From an uncultured Xanthobacteraceae bacterium (lineage in GTDB: Bacteria; Pseudomonadota; Alphaproteobacteria; Rhizobiales; Xanthobacteraceae): DNA of 5,033 nucleotides. The stretch spans positions 1 to 5,033 of the forward strand of contig CATPCO010000234.1 of NCBI GenBank assembly GCA_955652925.1, written 5' to 3'. The notes under the pieces are model-generated. The model did no database searches. It saw nothing but the letters and a program-made list of their open reading frames with translations, and had not been told where the DNA came from. Made by a program: the position numbers and the translations under genes. The stretch's first letter is position 1. Each line of letters opens with the position of its first letter. Below, in pieces: positions 1-5,033 of this stretch.

Positions 1-1476
1 CAGGAGGTTGCGTTCGATGGCTTCGATCGTGCCCCGCACCCTCGGATCGCTCGCCGGCAGAAACCCGATTGCCGGAATGAGCAATAAGCTCGCGTCGACT
101 TCCTTCGCGCCATAAAACTGGACGAACGTTGCAAGCTCGGCGTCGTAGCCGTGTCGGCAGATGTCCTCGTGAATCTCCCTCGCGATACGAATCCAGTCGT
201 CGACCGGCCCTTCCAATCCGAATTCCTGCGCGCTCTTGATCCCGCGGTCGAACGCCACCCACGCCATCATCTTGGAGTGGGTGAAATGGCGGCGCGGACC
301 GCGCACTTCCCAAATTCCGTTGTCAGGCTTGCGCCATGTCTGCGCGAGTTCGTCCAGGATTGCGCGTTCGATCGCCCATGCCGGCTCGCTTTTAGGAATG
401 CCGCCCCGCCGCGCGTGGTAAAGCGCGTCGATCAGCTCGCCGTAGACATCCAATTGCAATTGCGCGTGAGCGGCATTGCCGATGCGCACAGGCTTGGACC
501 CTTTGTATCCTGCGAGCCAGGGCACTTCCCATTCCCAGAGCCGGCGCTCACCGGCAATCCCGTACATGATCTGAACCTGGCCGGGACTGCCCGCCACCGC
601 GCGCGCGAGCCAATTGCGCCAGGCGCTGGCTTCTTCGAAGTAGCCCGCGCCCATGAGCGCCAGCAGCGTCAAAGTCGCGTCGCGCACCCAACAGAACCGG
701 TAGTCCCAATTTCGCTTGCCTCCGATTCTCTCCGGCAACGATGTCGTGGGCGCCGCCACGATCCCGCCGGTCGGAGCAAAGGTGAGCGCCTTCAACGTAA
801 TCAGCGAGCGCAGAACCGGTCGCGTCCAGCGTCCGGCTTCTTTGCATGTGGCTGCCCATTGTTCCCAAAACTGCTCTGTGTCCTGCAGGCCGCCGTGACA
901 ATCGGGAAGTTTCGGCGGCGGCAAGTGCGAGGGTGCATACGACAGGACGAACGGTACGCGCTCGCCGCTTTTGACGCTGAACTCGCCCACCGTCTTAAAC
1001 TCTTCTCCGCGCACCGGGACCGGCGTGCGCAGGAGAAGCATCTGCGGCCCGGCGATCGCGCACAAAACACCCTCTTCATCCCGCGTTACCCACGGCACAG
1101 TCGCCCCATAATCGAACCTGATAATCAGCTCGGTGCGCATGCGCACCTCGCCGTCCAGCCCGATGACGAGCCGCATCAGGTCGCAGCCTTCGCTCTCCGG
1201 CGGCATGAAATCGACCAGTAGGACTTTGCCATCGCTGGTGTCGAACGTTGTTTCGAGAATCAGGGTGTTACCCCGGTAACGTCGGGAGACCCGAACCTCC
1301 TTGGCCTCGGGAGCAATGAGCCAACGGCCATTCTCGGGTCCGCCGAGCAGCGCCGCGAAGCAGGCGTCGGAATCAAAGCGGGGAATGCAGAGCCAATCGA
1401 TCGAGCCGTCGCGCCCGACGAGCGCGGCGGTTTCACAGTCACCTATGAGGGCGTAGTCCTCGATTGGCAGAGGCAC
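1..1476 (-). CDS. Glycoside hydrolase family 15 (glucoamylase/trehalase-like), C-terminus cut by window edge
   Basis: Hydrolase of the GH15 family, which releases glucose from alpha-linked glucans or, in some bacterial members, from trehalose; the substrate cannot be read from the sequence. The reverse strand is open throughout and gives 492 residues. The N-terminal beta-sandwich domain opens with PIEDYALIGDCETAALVGRD and GSIDWLC (residues about 4-30). The catalytic (alpha/alpha)6 barrel begins near residue 250, with NWDYRFCWVRDATLT (256-270) and the family motif PDNGIWEVRG (384-393), whose Glu390 is the expected general acid. The last visible residues, FLPASDPRVRG, are also typical. Relatives are roughly 600 residues, so about 100 residues, including the expected second catalytic Glu, lie outside. 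GTG at 1476 was chosen because conserved sequence starts immediately after it, although no good Shine-Dalgarno precedes it; the frame stays open back to an ATG at 1761. No signal peptide is seen, so it is probably cytoplasmic. It is divergent from the phosphoketolase gene. Family assignment is firm, start and substrate are not. Confidence 0.93.
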   Translation of the reverse strand, partial: MPLPIEDYALIGDCETAALVGRDGSIDWLCIPRFDSDACFAALLGGPENGRWLIAPEAKEVRVSRRYRGNTLILETTFDTSDGKVLLVDFMPPESEGCDLMRLVIGLDGEVRMRTELIIRFDYGATVPWVTRDEEGVLCAIAGPQMLLLRTPVPVRGEEFKTVGEFSVKSGERVPFVLSYAPSHLPPPKLPDCHGGLQDTEQFWEQWAATCKEAGRWTRPVLRSLITLKALTFAPTGGIVAAPTTSLPERIGGKRNWDYRFCWVRDATLTLLALMGAGYFEEASAWRNWLARAVAGSPGQVQIMYGIAGERRLWEWEVPWLAGYKGSKPVRIGNAAHAQLQLDVYGELIDALYHARRGGIPKSEPAWAIERAILDELAQTWRKPDNGIWEVRGPRRHFTHSKMMAWVAFDRGIKSAQEFGLEGPVDDWIRIAREIHEDICRHGYDAELATFVQFYGAKEVDASLLLIPAIGFLPASDPRVRGTIEAIERNLL

Positions 1477-1697
1477 AGGATAATGCTCGAAAAGGCGCTG
1501 GCCGTGATGCGGTCTGATTATGTGCCCCAGGATTGGCCCGGAATAAAGAAGGTATACGGAGCCATTTCGGGGGTTTAGGCGAAGAAGTAGAGCCAGAGTC
1601 CGGCAAAGACGATCATGGGTCAAGTTCCCGGCGTTCCGGCGCAGCGAAGTTTGCACCTTTTTACTGCGGGCAGTGCGCCCAAGGTCGCAGCAGATAG

Positions 1698-1722
1698 GGA
1701 ACGCTGTGCGAACAACTCCGTT
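1698..1722 (+). promoter_or_regulatory. EcfG-type general stress response promoter driving phosphoketolase
   Basis: GGAAC at 1698-1702, a 16-base spacer, then CGTT at 1719-1722. This exactly matches the alphaproteobacterial EcfG sigma factor consensus GGAAC-N16/17-CGTT. Transcription would be expected to start some 6-8 bases after the -10 element, near 1729, giving a leader of about 50 bases before the ATG at 1781 and its strong Shine-Dalgarno. The correct strand, spacing and distance to the start make chance unlikely. Regulation by EcfG is inference; the match is seen directly. Confidence 0.75.
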
Positions 1723-1724
1723 CT
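1700..1724 (-). promoter_or_regulatory. Possible opposite-strand EcfG-like promoter toward GH15
   Basis: Read on the minus strand, the same bases give AGAAC (1724-1720), a 16-base spacer and CGTT (1703-1700). This is one mismatch, in the first -35 base, from the EcfG consensus. The two promoters would overlap almost exactly. The predicted start near 1693 would leave a GH15 leader of about 215 bases if translation begins at 1476, which weakens the case. It could be a by-product of the partial dyad symmetry of the plus-strand site. Confidence 0.35.
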
Positions 1725-1769
1725 CGCATCGGCATGTCCCTTCGTTGCTCATGCCGCCCATTCACAAAG

Positions 1770-1775
1770 AGGAGG
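1770..1775 (+). promoter_or_regulatory. Strong Shine-Dalgarno deciding the phosphoketolase start
   Basis: AGGAGG lies within a longer purine run (1766-1777) and is five bases upstream of ATG 1781. It selects this start over two upstream in-frame candidates. GTG 1673 lies before the predicted promoter and so would not be in the transcript. ATG 1751 has no Shine-Dalgarno. Confidence 0.85.
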
Positions 1776-1780
1776 GGCCG

Positions 1781-4210
1781 ATGCAAGACATCGCATCTGA
1801 GCGCAGCCAGGGCGAGGCGCTTGGCGATCAGGAATTATTGCGGCTCGACGCCTATTGGCGCGCGGCGAACTACATGTCCGTCGGCCAAATCTATCTTCTG
1901 GATAATCCGCTCCTGCGAGAGCCATTAAAGCCCGAGCACATCAAGCCGCGTCTCCTCGGACACTGGGGCACGACGCCGGGGCTAAACTTCATCTATGCGC
2001 ATCTCAACCGCGTGATCAAAGCGCGCGACCTCAACGCCATCTATATCTGCGGCCCCGGCCACGGCGGCCCTGGGATGGTGGCCAACACTTACCTGGAAGG
2101 CACCTACAGCGAGGTTTACCCTTCCATCGCACAAGATAGCGATGGGATGCGCCGCCTCTTTCGGCAGTTCTCCTTCCCCGGCGGAATCCCAAGCCATGCA
2201 GCACCCGAGACGCCCGGCTCCATCCATGAAGGCGGAGAGCTCGGCTATGCGCTCGCTCATGCCTATGGCGCTGCATTCGATAATCCGGACTTGATTGTTG
2301 CGTGCGTCGTGGGCGACGGCGAAGCCGAAACGGGTCCGCTCGCCGCTTCCTGGCACTGCAACAAGTTTCTCAATCCCGCCAGCGACGGAGCCGTGCTGCC
2401 GATCTTGCATCTCAATGGATACAAGATTGCCAATCCAACGATTCTCGGACGCATGGCCGACGATGAGCTCGCCGGATTATTTCGGGGCTACGGCTATGAG
2501 CCCGTTCTGGTTGCCGGCTCAGAGCCCGCAAAAATGCATCAACGCATGGCGGCAGTGCTCGACGGGGTGATCGAGCGCATCCAGCAGATCCAAGAGCACG
2601 CGCGCAAGCGCGCAAGCGGCGGCGAGAAGGAGGGCGAGCTACCGCGCTGGCCGCTCATCATTCTTCGCAGCCCGAAAGGATGGACCGGCCCGAAGGAAGT
2701 CGACGGCAAGAAAGTCGAAGGCTTTTGGCGGGCGCACCAGGTTCCCATCGACAACCCCCGCAAAAATCCTCAACACTTGCGCCTGCTTGAAGAGTGGATG
2801 CGCAGCTATCAGCCGGAAGCACTGTTCGATCACACCGGCCGGCTAATTTCTGAAATCGCCACCCTTGCGCCGGAGAAATCGCGGCGCATGGGCGCCAACC
2901 CCCACGCCAACGGTGGATCGCTCAAGCGCGCGCTCCGTCTGCCGGACTTCCGCGACTATGCCGTGGATGTGGCGAACCCGGGAAAAACCCAGGCCGAGGC
3001 GACCCGCATCCTCGGTTCTTATTTGCGCGACGTGGTGCGGTTGAACGCGGGGACCCGGAATTTCCGTTTAATGGGGCCCGACGAAACCGCATCCAACCGC
3101 CTCGACAATGTGTTCGAGGCAACCGATCGCGTGTGGATGGAGAAGATCGAACCCTACGATGTTCATCTCGCACCGCAGGGGCGCGTGATGGAGGTACTCA
3201 GCGAGCACCTTTGCCAGGGCTGGCTGGAAGGGTATCTGCTGACCGGCCGTCATGGTCTGTTCGCGTGCTACGAGGCCTTCATCCACATCGTGGACTCGAT
3301 GTTCAACCAGCACGCCAAATGGCTCAAGGTGTCGCGCTCGCTGTCCTGGCGGCAGCCCATTGCTTCCTTGAACTACCTCCTCACCTCTCACGTCTGGCGG
3401 CAGGACCACAACGGCTTCAGTCACCAGGATCCCGGCTTCGTGGATCTCGTGATCAACAAGAAAGCCGATATCGTGCGCGTGTATCTCGCGCCGGATGCCA
3501 ATTGTCTACTCTGGGTCATGGATCATTGCCTGCGTACCTACGATCGCATCAATGTGGTCGTCGCCGGGAAGCAACCGGCGCCACAGTGGCTCACCATGGA
3601 AGAGGCGATCAAACACTGCGATATCGGCATCGGCATTTGGGACTGGGCATCAAACGATCCGGACGGAAGCGAGCCCGACGTGGTCATGGCTTGTGCCGGA
3701 GATGTCCCCACCCTTGAGACGATCGCGGCGGTCAGCCTGCTGCGGGAGCATTTGGCCGATCTGAAGCTTCGGGTCGTGAACGTCGTCGATCTCATGACGC
3801 TCCAGCCCAAGGACGAGCACCCGCACGGCATCAGCGATGCCGACTTCGACGGGCTCTTCACGCGCAATCGGCCGGTCATCTTCGCCTACCATGGCTATCC
3901 CCACCTGGTTCATCGGCTGACCTATAAGCGCGCCAATCACGCGAACATGCACGTGCGCGGCTTCATTGAGGAAGGAACCACCACGACGCCGTTCGACATG
4001 GTGGTGCTCAACCGGCTCGATCGCTTCCATCTTGCGATGGATGTGCTTGAGCGCGTTCCCGGCCTCGGATCCAGGGCCGCGCATCTCAAGCAGCAGCTTC
4101 GCAACAAGCTGATTGAGCACCGCAATTATGTCGACCGCCACGGCGAAGACATGCCGGAAATTGCGAACTGGGGCTGGCCCTACAAGACGGCAGCGCGCGC
4201 CGGCGACTGA
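1781..4210 (+). CDS. xfp: Xylulose-5-phosphate/fructose-6-phosphate phosphoketolase
   Basis: Thiamine-diphosphate enzyme that phosphorolytically cleaves xylulose 5-phosphate to acetyl phosphate and glyceraldehyde 3-phosphate, and in many homologues fructose 6-phosphate to acetyl phosphate and erythrose 4-phosphate; cytoplasmic. The 809 residues match the usual family size of about 800. The N-terminal domain (about 10-375) has HWGTTPG (61-67), GPGHGGPG (91-98), the signature EGGELGY (150-156) and the cofactor/Mg2+ motif GDGEAETGPLA (178-188) with Asn212 in LNGYKI. RAHQVP (317-322) carries a conserved His319. The middle domain has GPDETASNRL (432-441), LSEH (473-476, likely the Glu contacting the cofactor ring), EGYLLTGRHG (483-492) and SHVWRQDHNGFSHQDPG (536-552). 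A C-terminal domain (about 600-809) follows. All expected motifs are intact, so the enzyme is probably active. It appears monocistronic: EcfG-type promoter upstream, convergent gene downstream, and no acetate kinase or phosphotransacetylase gene in the window. Family assignment is very sure; relative substrate preference cannot be judged. Confidence 0.98.
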   Translation: MQDIASERSQGEALGDQELLRLDAYWRAANYMSVGQIYLLDNPLLREPLKPEHIKPRLLGHWGTTPGLNFIYAHLNRVIKARDLNAIYICGPGHGGPGMVANTYLEGTYSEVYPSIAQDSDGMRRLFRQFSFPGGIPSHAAPETPGSIHEGGELGYALAHAYGAAFDNPDLIVACVVGDGEAETGPLAASWHCNKFLNPASDGAVLPILHLNGYKIANPTILGRMADDELAGLFRGYGYEPVLVAGSEPAKMHQRMAAVLDGVIERIQQIQEHARKRASGGEKEGELPRWPLIILRSPKGWTGPKEVDGKKVEGFWRAHQVPIDNPRKNPQHLRLLEEWMRSYQPEALFDHTGRLISEIATLAPEKSRRMGANPHANGGSLKRALRLPDFRDYAVDVANPGKTQAEATRILGSYLRDVVRLNAGTRNFRLMGPDETASNRLDNVFEATDRVWMEKIEPYDVHLAPQGRVMEVLSEHLCQGWLEGYLLTGRHGLFACYEAFIHIVDSMFNQHAKWLKVSRSLSWRQPIASLNYLLTSHVWRQDHNGFSHQDPGFVDLVINKKADIVRVYLAPDANCLLWVMDHCLRTYDRINVVVAGKQPAPQWLTMEEAIKHCDIGIGIWDWASNDPDGSEPDVVMACAGDVPTLETIAAVSLLREHLADLKLRVVNVVDLMTLQPKDEHPHGISDADFDGLFTRNRPVIFAYHGYPHLVHRLTYKRANHANMHVRGFIEEGTTTTPFDMVVLNRLDRFHLAMDVLERVPGLGSRAAHLKQQLRNKLIEHRNYVDRHGEDMPEIANWGWPYKTAARAGD

Positions 4211-4211
4211 A

Positions 4212-4344
4212 GTAGCCCGGATGAGCGAAGCAATATCCGGGAACCATTTCCCCGCATTTCGCCCGTCTCCGCTAAGCTTCGACGGGCTAACGTGAGTGCG
4301 GCCGCCGAAGCCTTGGCAAAGGCGGCTTCGCTCATACGGGCTAC
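4212..4344. repeat. Inverted-repeat element of REP/MITE type between convergent genes
   Basis: A left arm at 4212-4231 (GTAGCCCGGATGAGCGAAGC) and a right arm at 4325-4344 are inverted copies matching at 19 of 20 bases. Inside are further stems: CCCGGAT/ATCCGGG (4216-4222 with 4235-4241), GCCCGTC/GACGGGC (4261-4267 with 4281-4287) and CGAAGCC/GGCTTCG (4306-4312 with 4324-4330). CGGGCTA also recurs internally (4283-4289), so the element may be two units joined. The arm resembles dispersed intergenic repeats I associate with Bradyrhizobium-type genomes (recall, not searched). It begins two bases after the phosphoketolase stop, and its right arm contains the TAG stop of the dehydratase gene. No transposase is encoded. 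It may also act as a bidirectional transcription terminator or mRNA 3' stabiliser, although no T-run follows the stems. Confidence 0.8.
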
Positions 4345-4694
4345 GGTGCCTCGGCCCCAGAATTGAAGATGCGGTCGATGCGCCCCGCCATGATGAAATC
4401 GTTCTCGTGCAATCCTTTGATCTTCTTTGTGCGCAAGGAGATCTTCGCATAGCCCCAGCCGAAACTGATGTCGGGATGGTGGCCTTGTGATTCCGCAAGC
4501 TCACCCACCCGATCGACGAAGCTCAGCGCCTCGCGAAAGTTCTTGAATCGAAACTCGCGTTCGATGCGGTGCGCATCGTCTACAAGCTCCCATTGCGGAA
4601 CCTCGGCATGGAAACGCTCGGCTTCATCCAGCGTCAGCGGCGGGACGCCGCCGCGGCATGGGGTGCAGATCCTTTCGGCAAGAGCATTTGCCAT
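4341..4694 (-). CDS. phhB: Pterin-4a-carbinolamine dehydratase (4a-hydroxytetrahydrobiopterin dehydratase)
   Basis: Dehydrates 4a-hydroxytetrahydropterin so that the cofactor of aromatic amino acid hydroxylases can be recycled; some homologues also act in molybdopterin or folate-related chemistry. The 117-residue protein has family length. Residues 46-110 form the fold, with EFRFKNFREALSFV, then the active-site motif ESQGHHPD (68-75, E-x3-H-H-P), the paired strand SFGWGYAKISLRT and the tail GLHENDFIMAGRID (94-107). The usual His of the T-H-x3-G-L motif is Lys90. The N-terminus carries CTPCRGGVPPL with a Cys10/Cys13 pair, an extension found in a subset of bacterial homologues. ATG 4694 was chosen over upstream ATGs (4706, 4790) because GGAGGAG sits just before it and homology starts there. 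The stop codon lies in the adjoining repeat. No aromatic hydroxylase is visible nearby. The family is firm; the physiological role is uncertain. Confidence 0.93.
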   Translation of the reverse strand: MANALAERICTPCRGGVPPLTLDEAERFHAEVPQWELVDDAHRIEREFRFKNFREALSFVDRVGELAESQGHHPDISFGWGYAKISLRTKKIKGLHENDFIMAGRIDRIFNSGAEAP

Positions 4695-4697
4695 TTT

Positions 4698-4704
4698 CTC
4701 CTCC
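4698..4704 (-). promoter_or_regulatory. phhB: Shine-Dalgarno of the dehydratase gene
   Basis: GGAGGAG on the minus strand ends three bases before ATG 4694, with the GGAGG core five bases away. It fixes the start of the 117-residue form and makes the in-frame ATG at 4706 (which overlaps it) and the one at 4790 unlikely. Confidence 0.75.
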
Positions 4705-4876
4705 ATTGGCGTCGGTCGGTCGATCGGCCCGAGTTCAGGCCGCGGTTTCTCTGGTGGTTGGCGCGCTGTGCGGAGAGCAGGGTGCAACACCGGTCAGCTT
4801 ATGCCGGGAAGCTCCGGGACCCTTGCTTTCCTAGGTTTTGCACGCTATTTCCTCTTTCGAACAATGTCACAAACAG

Positions 4877-4898
4877 CCACGGGGAGCTTCCCCCGTGG
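4877..4898. promoter_or_regulatory. Perfect 8-bp stem-loop upstream of the integrase
   Basis: CCACGGGG (4877-4884) and CCCCGTGG (4891-4898) are exact inverted copies around a six-base loop. No T-run follows, so it is not a classical intrinsic terminator. It could be a leader-RNA structure or a protein binding site. The pairing is seen directly; the function is unknown. Confidence 0.55.
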
Positions 4899-4912
4899 TT
4901 CCCCAGGGAACC
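4897..4912 (+). promoter_or_regulatory. Palindrome covering the integrase ribosome binding site
   Basis: GGTTCCC and GGGAACC are perfect inverted copies separated by CA. The right half contains the likely Shine-Dalgarno (AGGGA, 4905-4909), five bases before ATG 4915. In RNA a six-pair stem with a CCAG loop would hide the ribosome binding site. In DNA the 16-base dyad could be a repressor operator. Either would limit integrase synthesis; both are inference. Confidence 0.5.
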
Positions 4913-4914
4913 TC

Positions 4915-5033
4915 ATGAACCTCGATGCCAAGACCGTCGCGGCGCTCGATGCCGGCGGCAAGCGCGACGTTATCTTCTTTGACAATGCGCTGAAAGGCTT
5001 CGGCTACCGTCTCCGCATCGGCGCGGGCGGCAA
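4915..5033 (+). CDS. Tyrosine-type phage/island integrase, N-terminal fragment cut by window edge
   Basis: Only the first 39 residues are visible, starting MNLDAKTVAALDAGG and continuing through DVIFFDNALKGFGYRLRIG. This is the pattern of the N-terminal arm-site DNA-binding domain (DUF4102-like) of tyrosine recombinases that integrate phages and genomic islands: a short helix-forming start, then a D-x2-L-x-GFG-x-R-x-R core. The catalytic Arg-His-Arg-Tyr domain, expected roughly 200-400 residues further on, is outside the window, so activity cannot be assessed. ATG 4915 follows a modest Shine-Dalgarno at five bases and fits the family N-terminus. The gene probably lies at the edge of an integrated element extending to the right. 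Domain recognition is fairly secure despite the short stretch. Confidence 0.82.
   Translation, partial: MNLDAKTVAALDAGGKRDVIFFDNALKGFGYRLRIGAGG

Larger units (their letters stand above)
1477..1780. other. Divergent intergenic region between GH15 and phosphoketolase genes
   Basis: This 304-base spacer separates two divergently transcribed genes. It carries the EcfG-type promoter and its opposite-strand counterpart (1698-1724) and the phosphoketolase ribosome binding site (1770-1775). The part nearest the GH15 gene (1477-1697) shows no convincing housekeeping promoter on the minus strand; a TTGACC hexamer at 1623-1618 lacks a good -10 partner. The only other item is a 13-codon hydrophobic reading frame on the minus strand (1616-1575), which I do not call as a gene. 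No tRNA or terminator was recognised. Confidence 0.75.
4695..4914. other. Divergent intergenic region between dehydratase and integrase genes
   Basis: These 220 bases separate the minus-strand dehydratase from the plus-strand integrase. The right end carries two adjacent hairpins (4877-4898 and 4897-4912). I found no tRNA gene or recognisable tRNA 3' end that could act as an attachment site, and no convincing -35/-10 pair in either direction. Promoters for both genes must lie here or just beyond, but I cannot place them. Confidence 0.6.

Noticed and set aside
151..1221. Long plus-strand open frame of 356 codons opposite the GH15 gene
   Set aside because: It is antisense to an unmistakable GH15 coding sequence, its protein is rich in Arg/Pro/His/Ala with no recognisable domain, and it is explained by GC-rich codon bias in the true frame.
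1601..1637. GTTCC copies (1624-1628, 1633-1637) as minus-strand EcfG -35 elements for GH15
   Set aside because: No AACG is found at the required 16-17 base spacing on the plus strand (CGTT on the minus strand).
1673..1780. GTG 1673 or ATG 1751 as the phosphoketolase start, giving 845 or 819 residues
   Set aside because: Both lack a Shine-Dalgarno, GTG 1673 precedes the predicted promoter, and the added residues do not resemble the family, whereas ATG 1781 has AGGAGG at ideal spacing.
3650..4504. Minus-strand open frame of 284 codons crossing the end of phosphoketolase, the repeat and part of the dehydratase
   Set aside because: It overlaps two confident genes and the repeat element and shows no domain; a shadow frame.
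4695..4790. N-terminally extended dehydratase of 149 residues starting at 4790
   Set aside because: The extra 32 residues are Pro/Arg-rich and unlike the family, and GGAGGAG sits directly before ATG 4694.
4823..4866. TTGCTT or TTGCAC as the -35 of an integrase promoter
   Set aside because: Neither has a convincing -10 partner at 16-18 bases; matches are no better than chance.
4878..4902. Minus-strand GGAAC-N16-CGTG as an EcfG promoter for the dehydratase
   Set aside because: The last -10 base mismatches, the site is about 180 bases from the start codon, and the GGAAC belongs to the palindrome at the integrase ribosome binding site.
4907..4930. Plus-strand GGAAC at 4907-4911 as an EcfG -35 element
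   Set aside because: No CGTT occurs 16 or 17 bases downstream, and it lies at the integrase start codon.

Overview
The window looks like chromosomal DNA of a GC-rich alphaproteobacterium, most likely a Bradyrhizobium/Rhodopseudomonas-type member of the Rhizobiales. The pointers are protein style (by recall, no search was run), a dispersed-repeat motif of the GTAGCCCGGATGAGCGAAGC type, and a textbook general-stress (EcfG-type) promoter.

Layout, left to right. Positions 1-1476 (minus strand) hold most of a GH15 glucoamylase/trehalase-family glycoside hydrolase whose C-terminus runs off the left edge. Positions 1477-1780 are a divergent intergenic region with a GGAAC-N16-CGTT promoter pointing at the next gene and an imperfect copy of the same promoter on the other strand. 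Positions 1781-4210 (plus) encode a complete 809-residue phosphoketolase. A 133-bp inverted-repeat element (4212-4344) fills the convergent gap. Its right arm supplies the stop codon of a small pterin-4a-carbinolamine dehydratase gene (4341-4694, minus). Positions 4695-4914 are non-coding and contain two adjacent hairpins, the second covering the ribosome binding site of the next gene. From 4915 (plus) a tyrosine-type phage/island integrase begins and is cut by the right edge after 39 residues.

How the parts fit: GH15 enzymes release glucose from alpha-glucans or trehalose, and phosphoketolase splits sugar phosphates into acetyl phosphate plus a shorter sugar phosphate. The divergent pair is therefore plausibly a stress-responsive carbohydrate module under the EcfG sigma factor; this is inference from the promoter and gene identities. 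The dehydratase is functionally unrelated, and no phenylalanine hydroxylase gene is visible. The integrase suggests that an integrated element begins at the right end. I saw no tRNA, rRNA, CRISPR array or complete insertion sequence, and no clearly undescribed multi-gene system. The most noteworthy signals are regulatory and structural: the stress promoter and its mirror copy, the repeat that ends the dehydratase gene, and the integrase leader hairpins.
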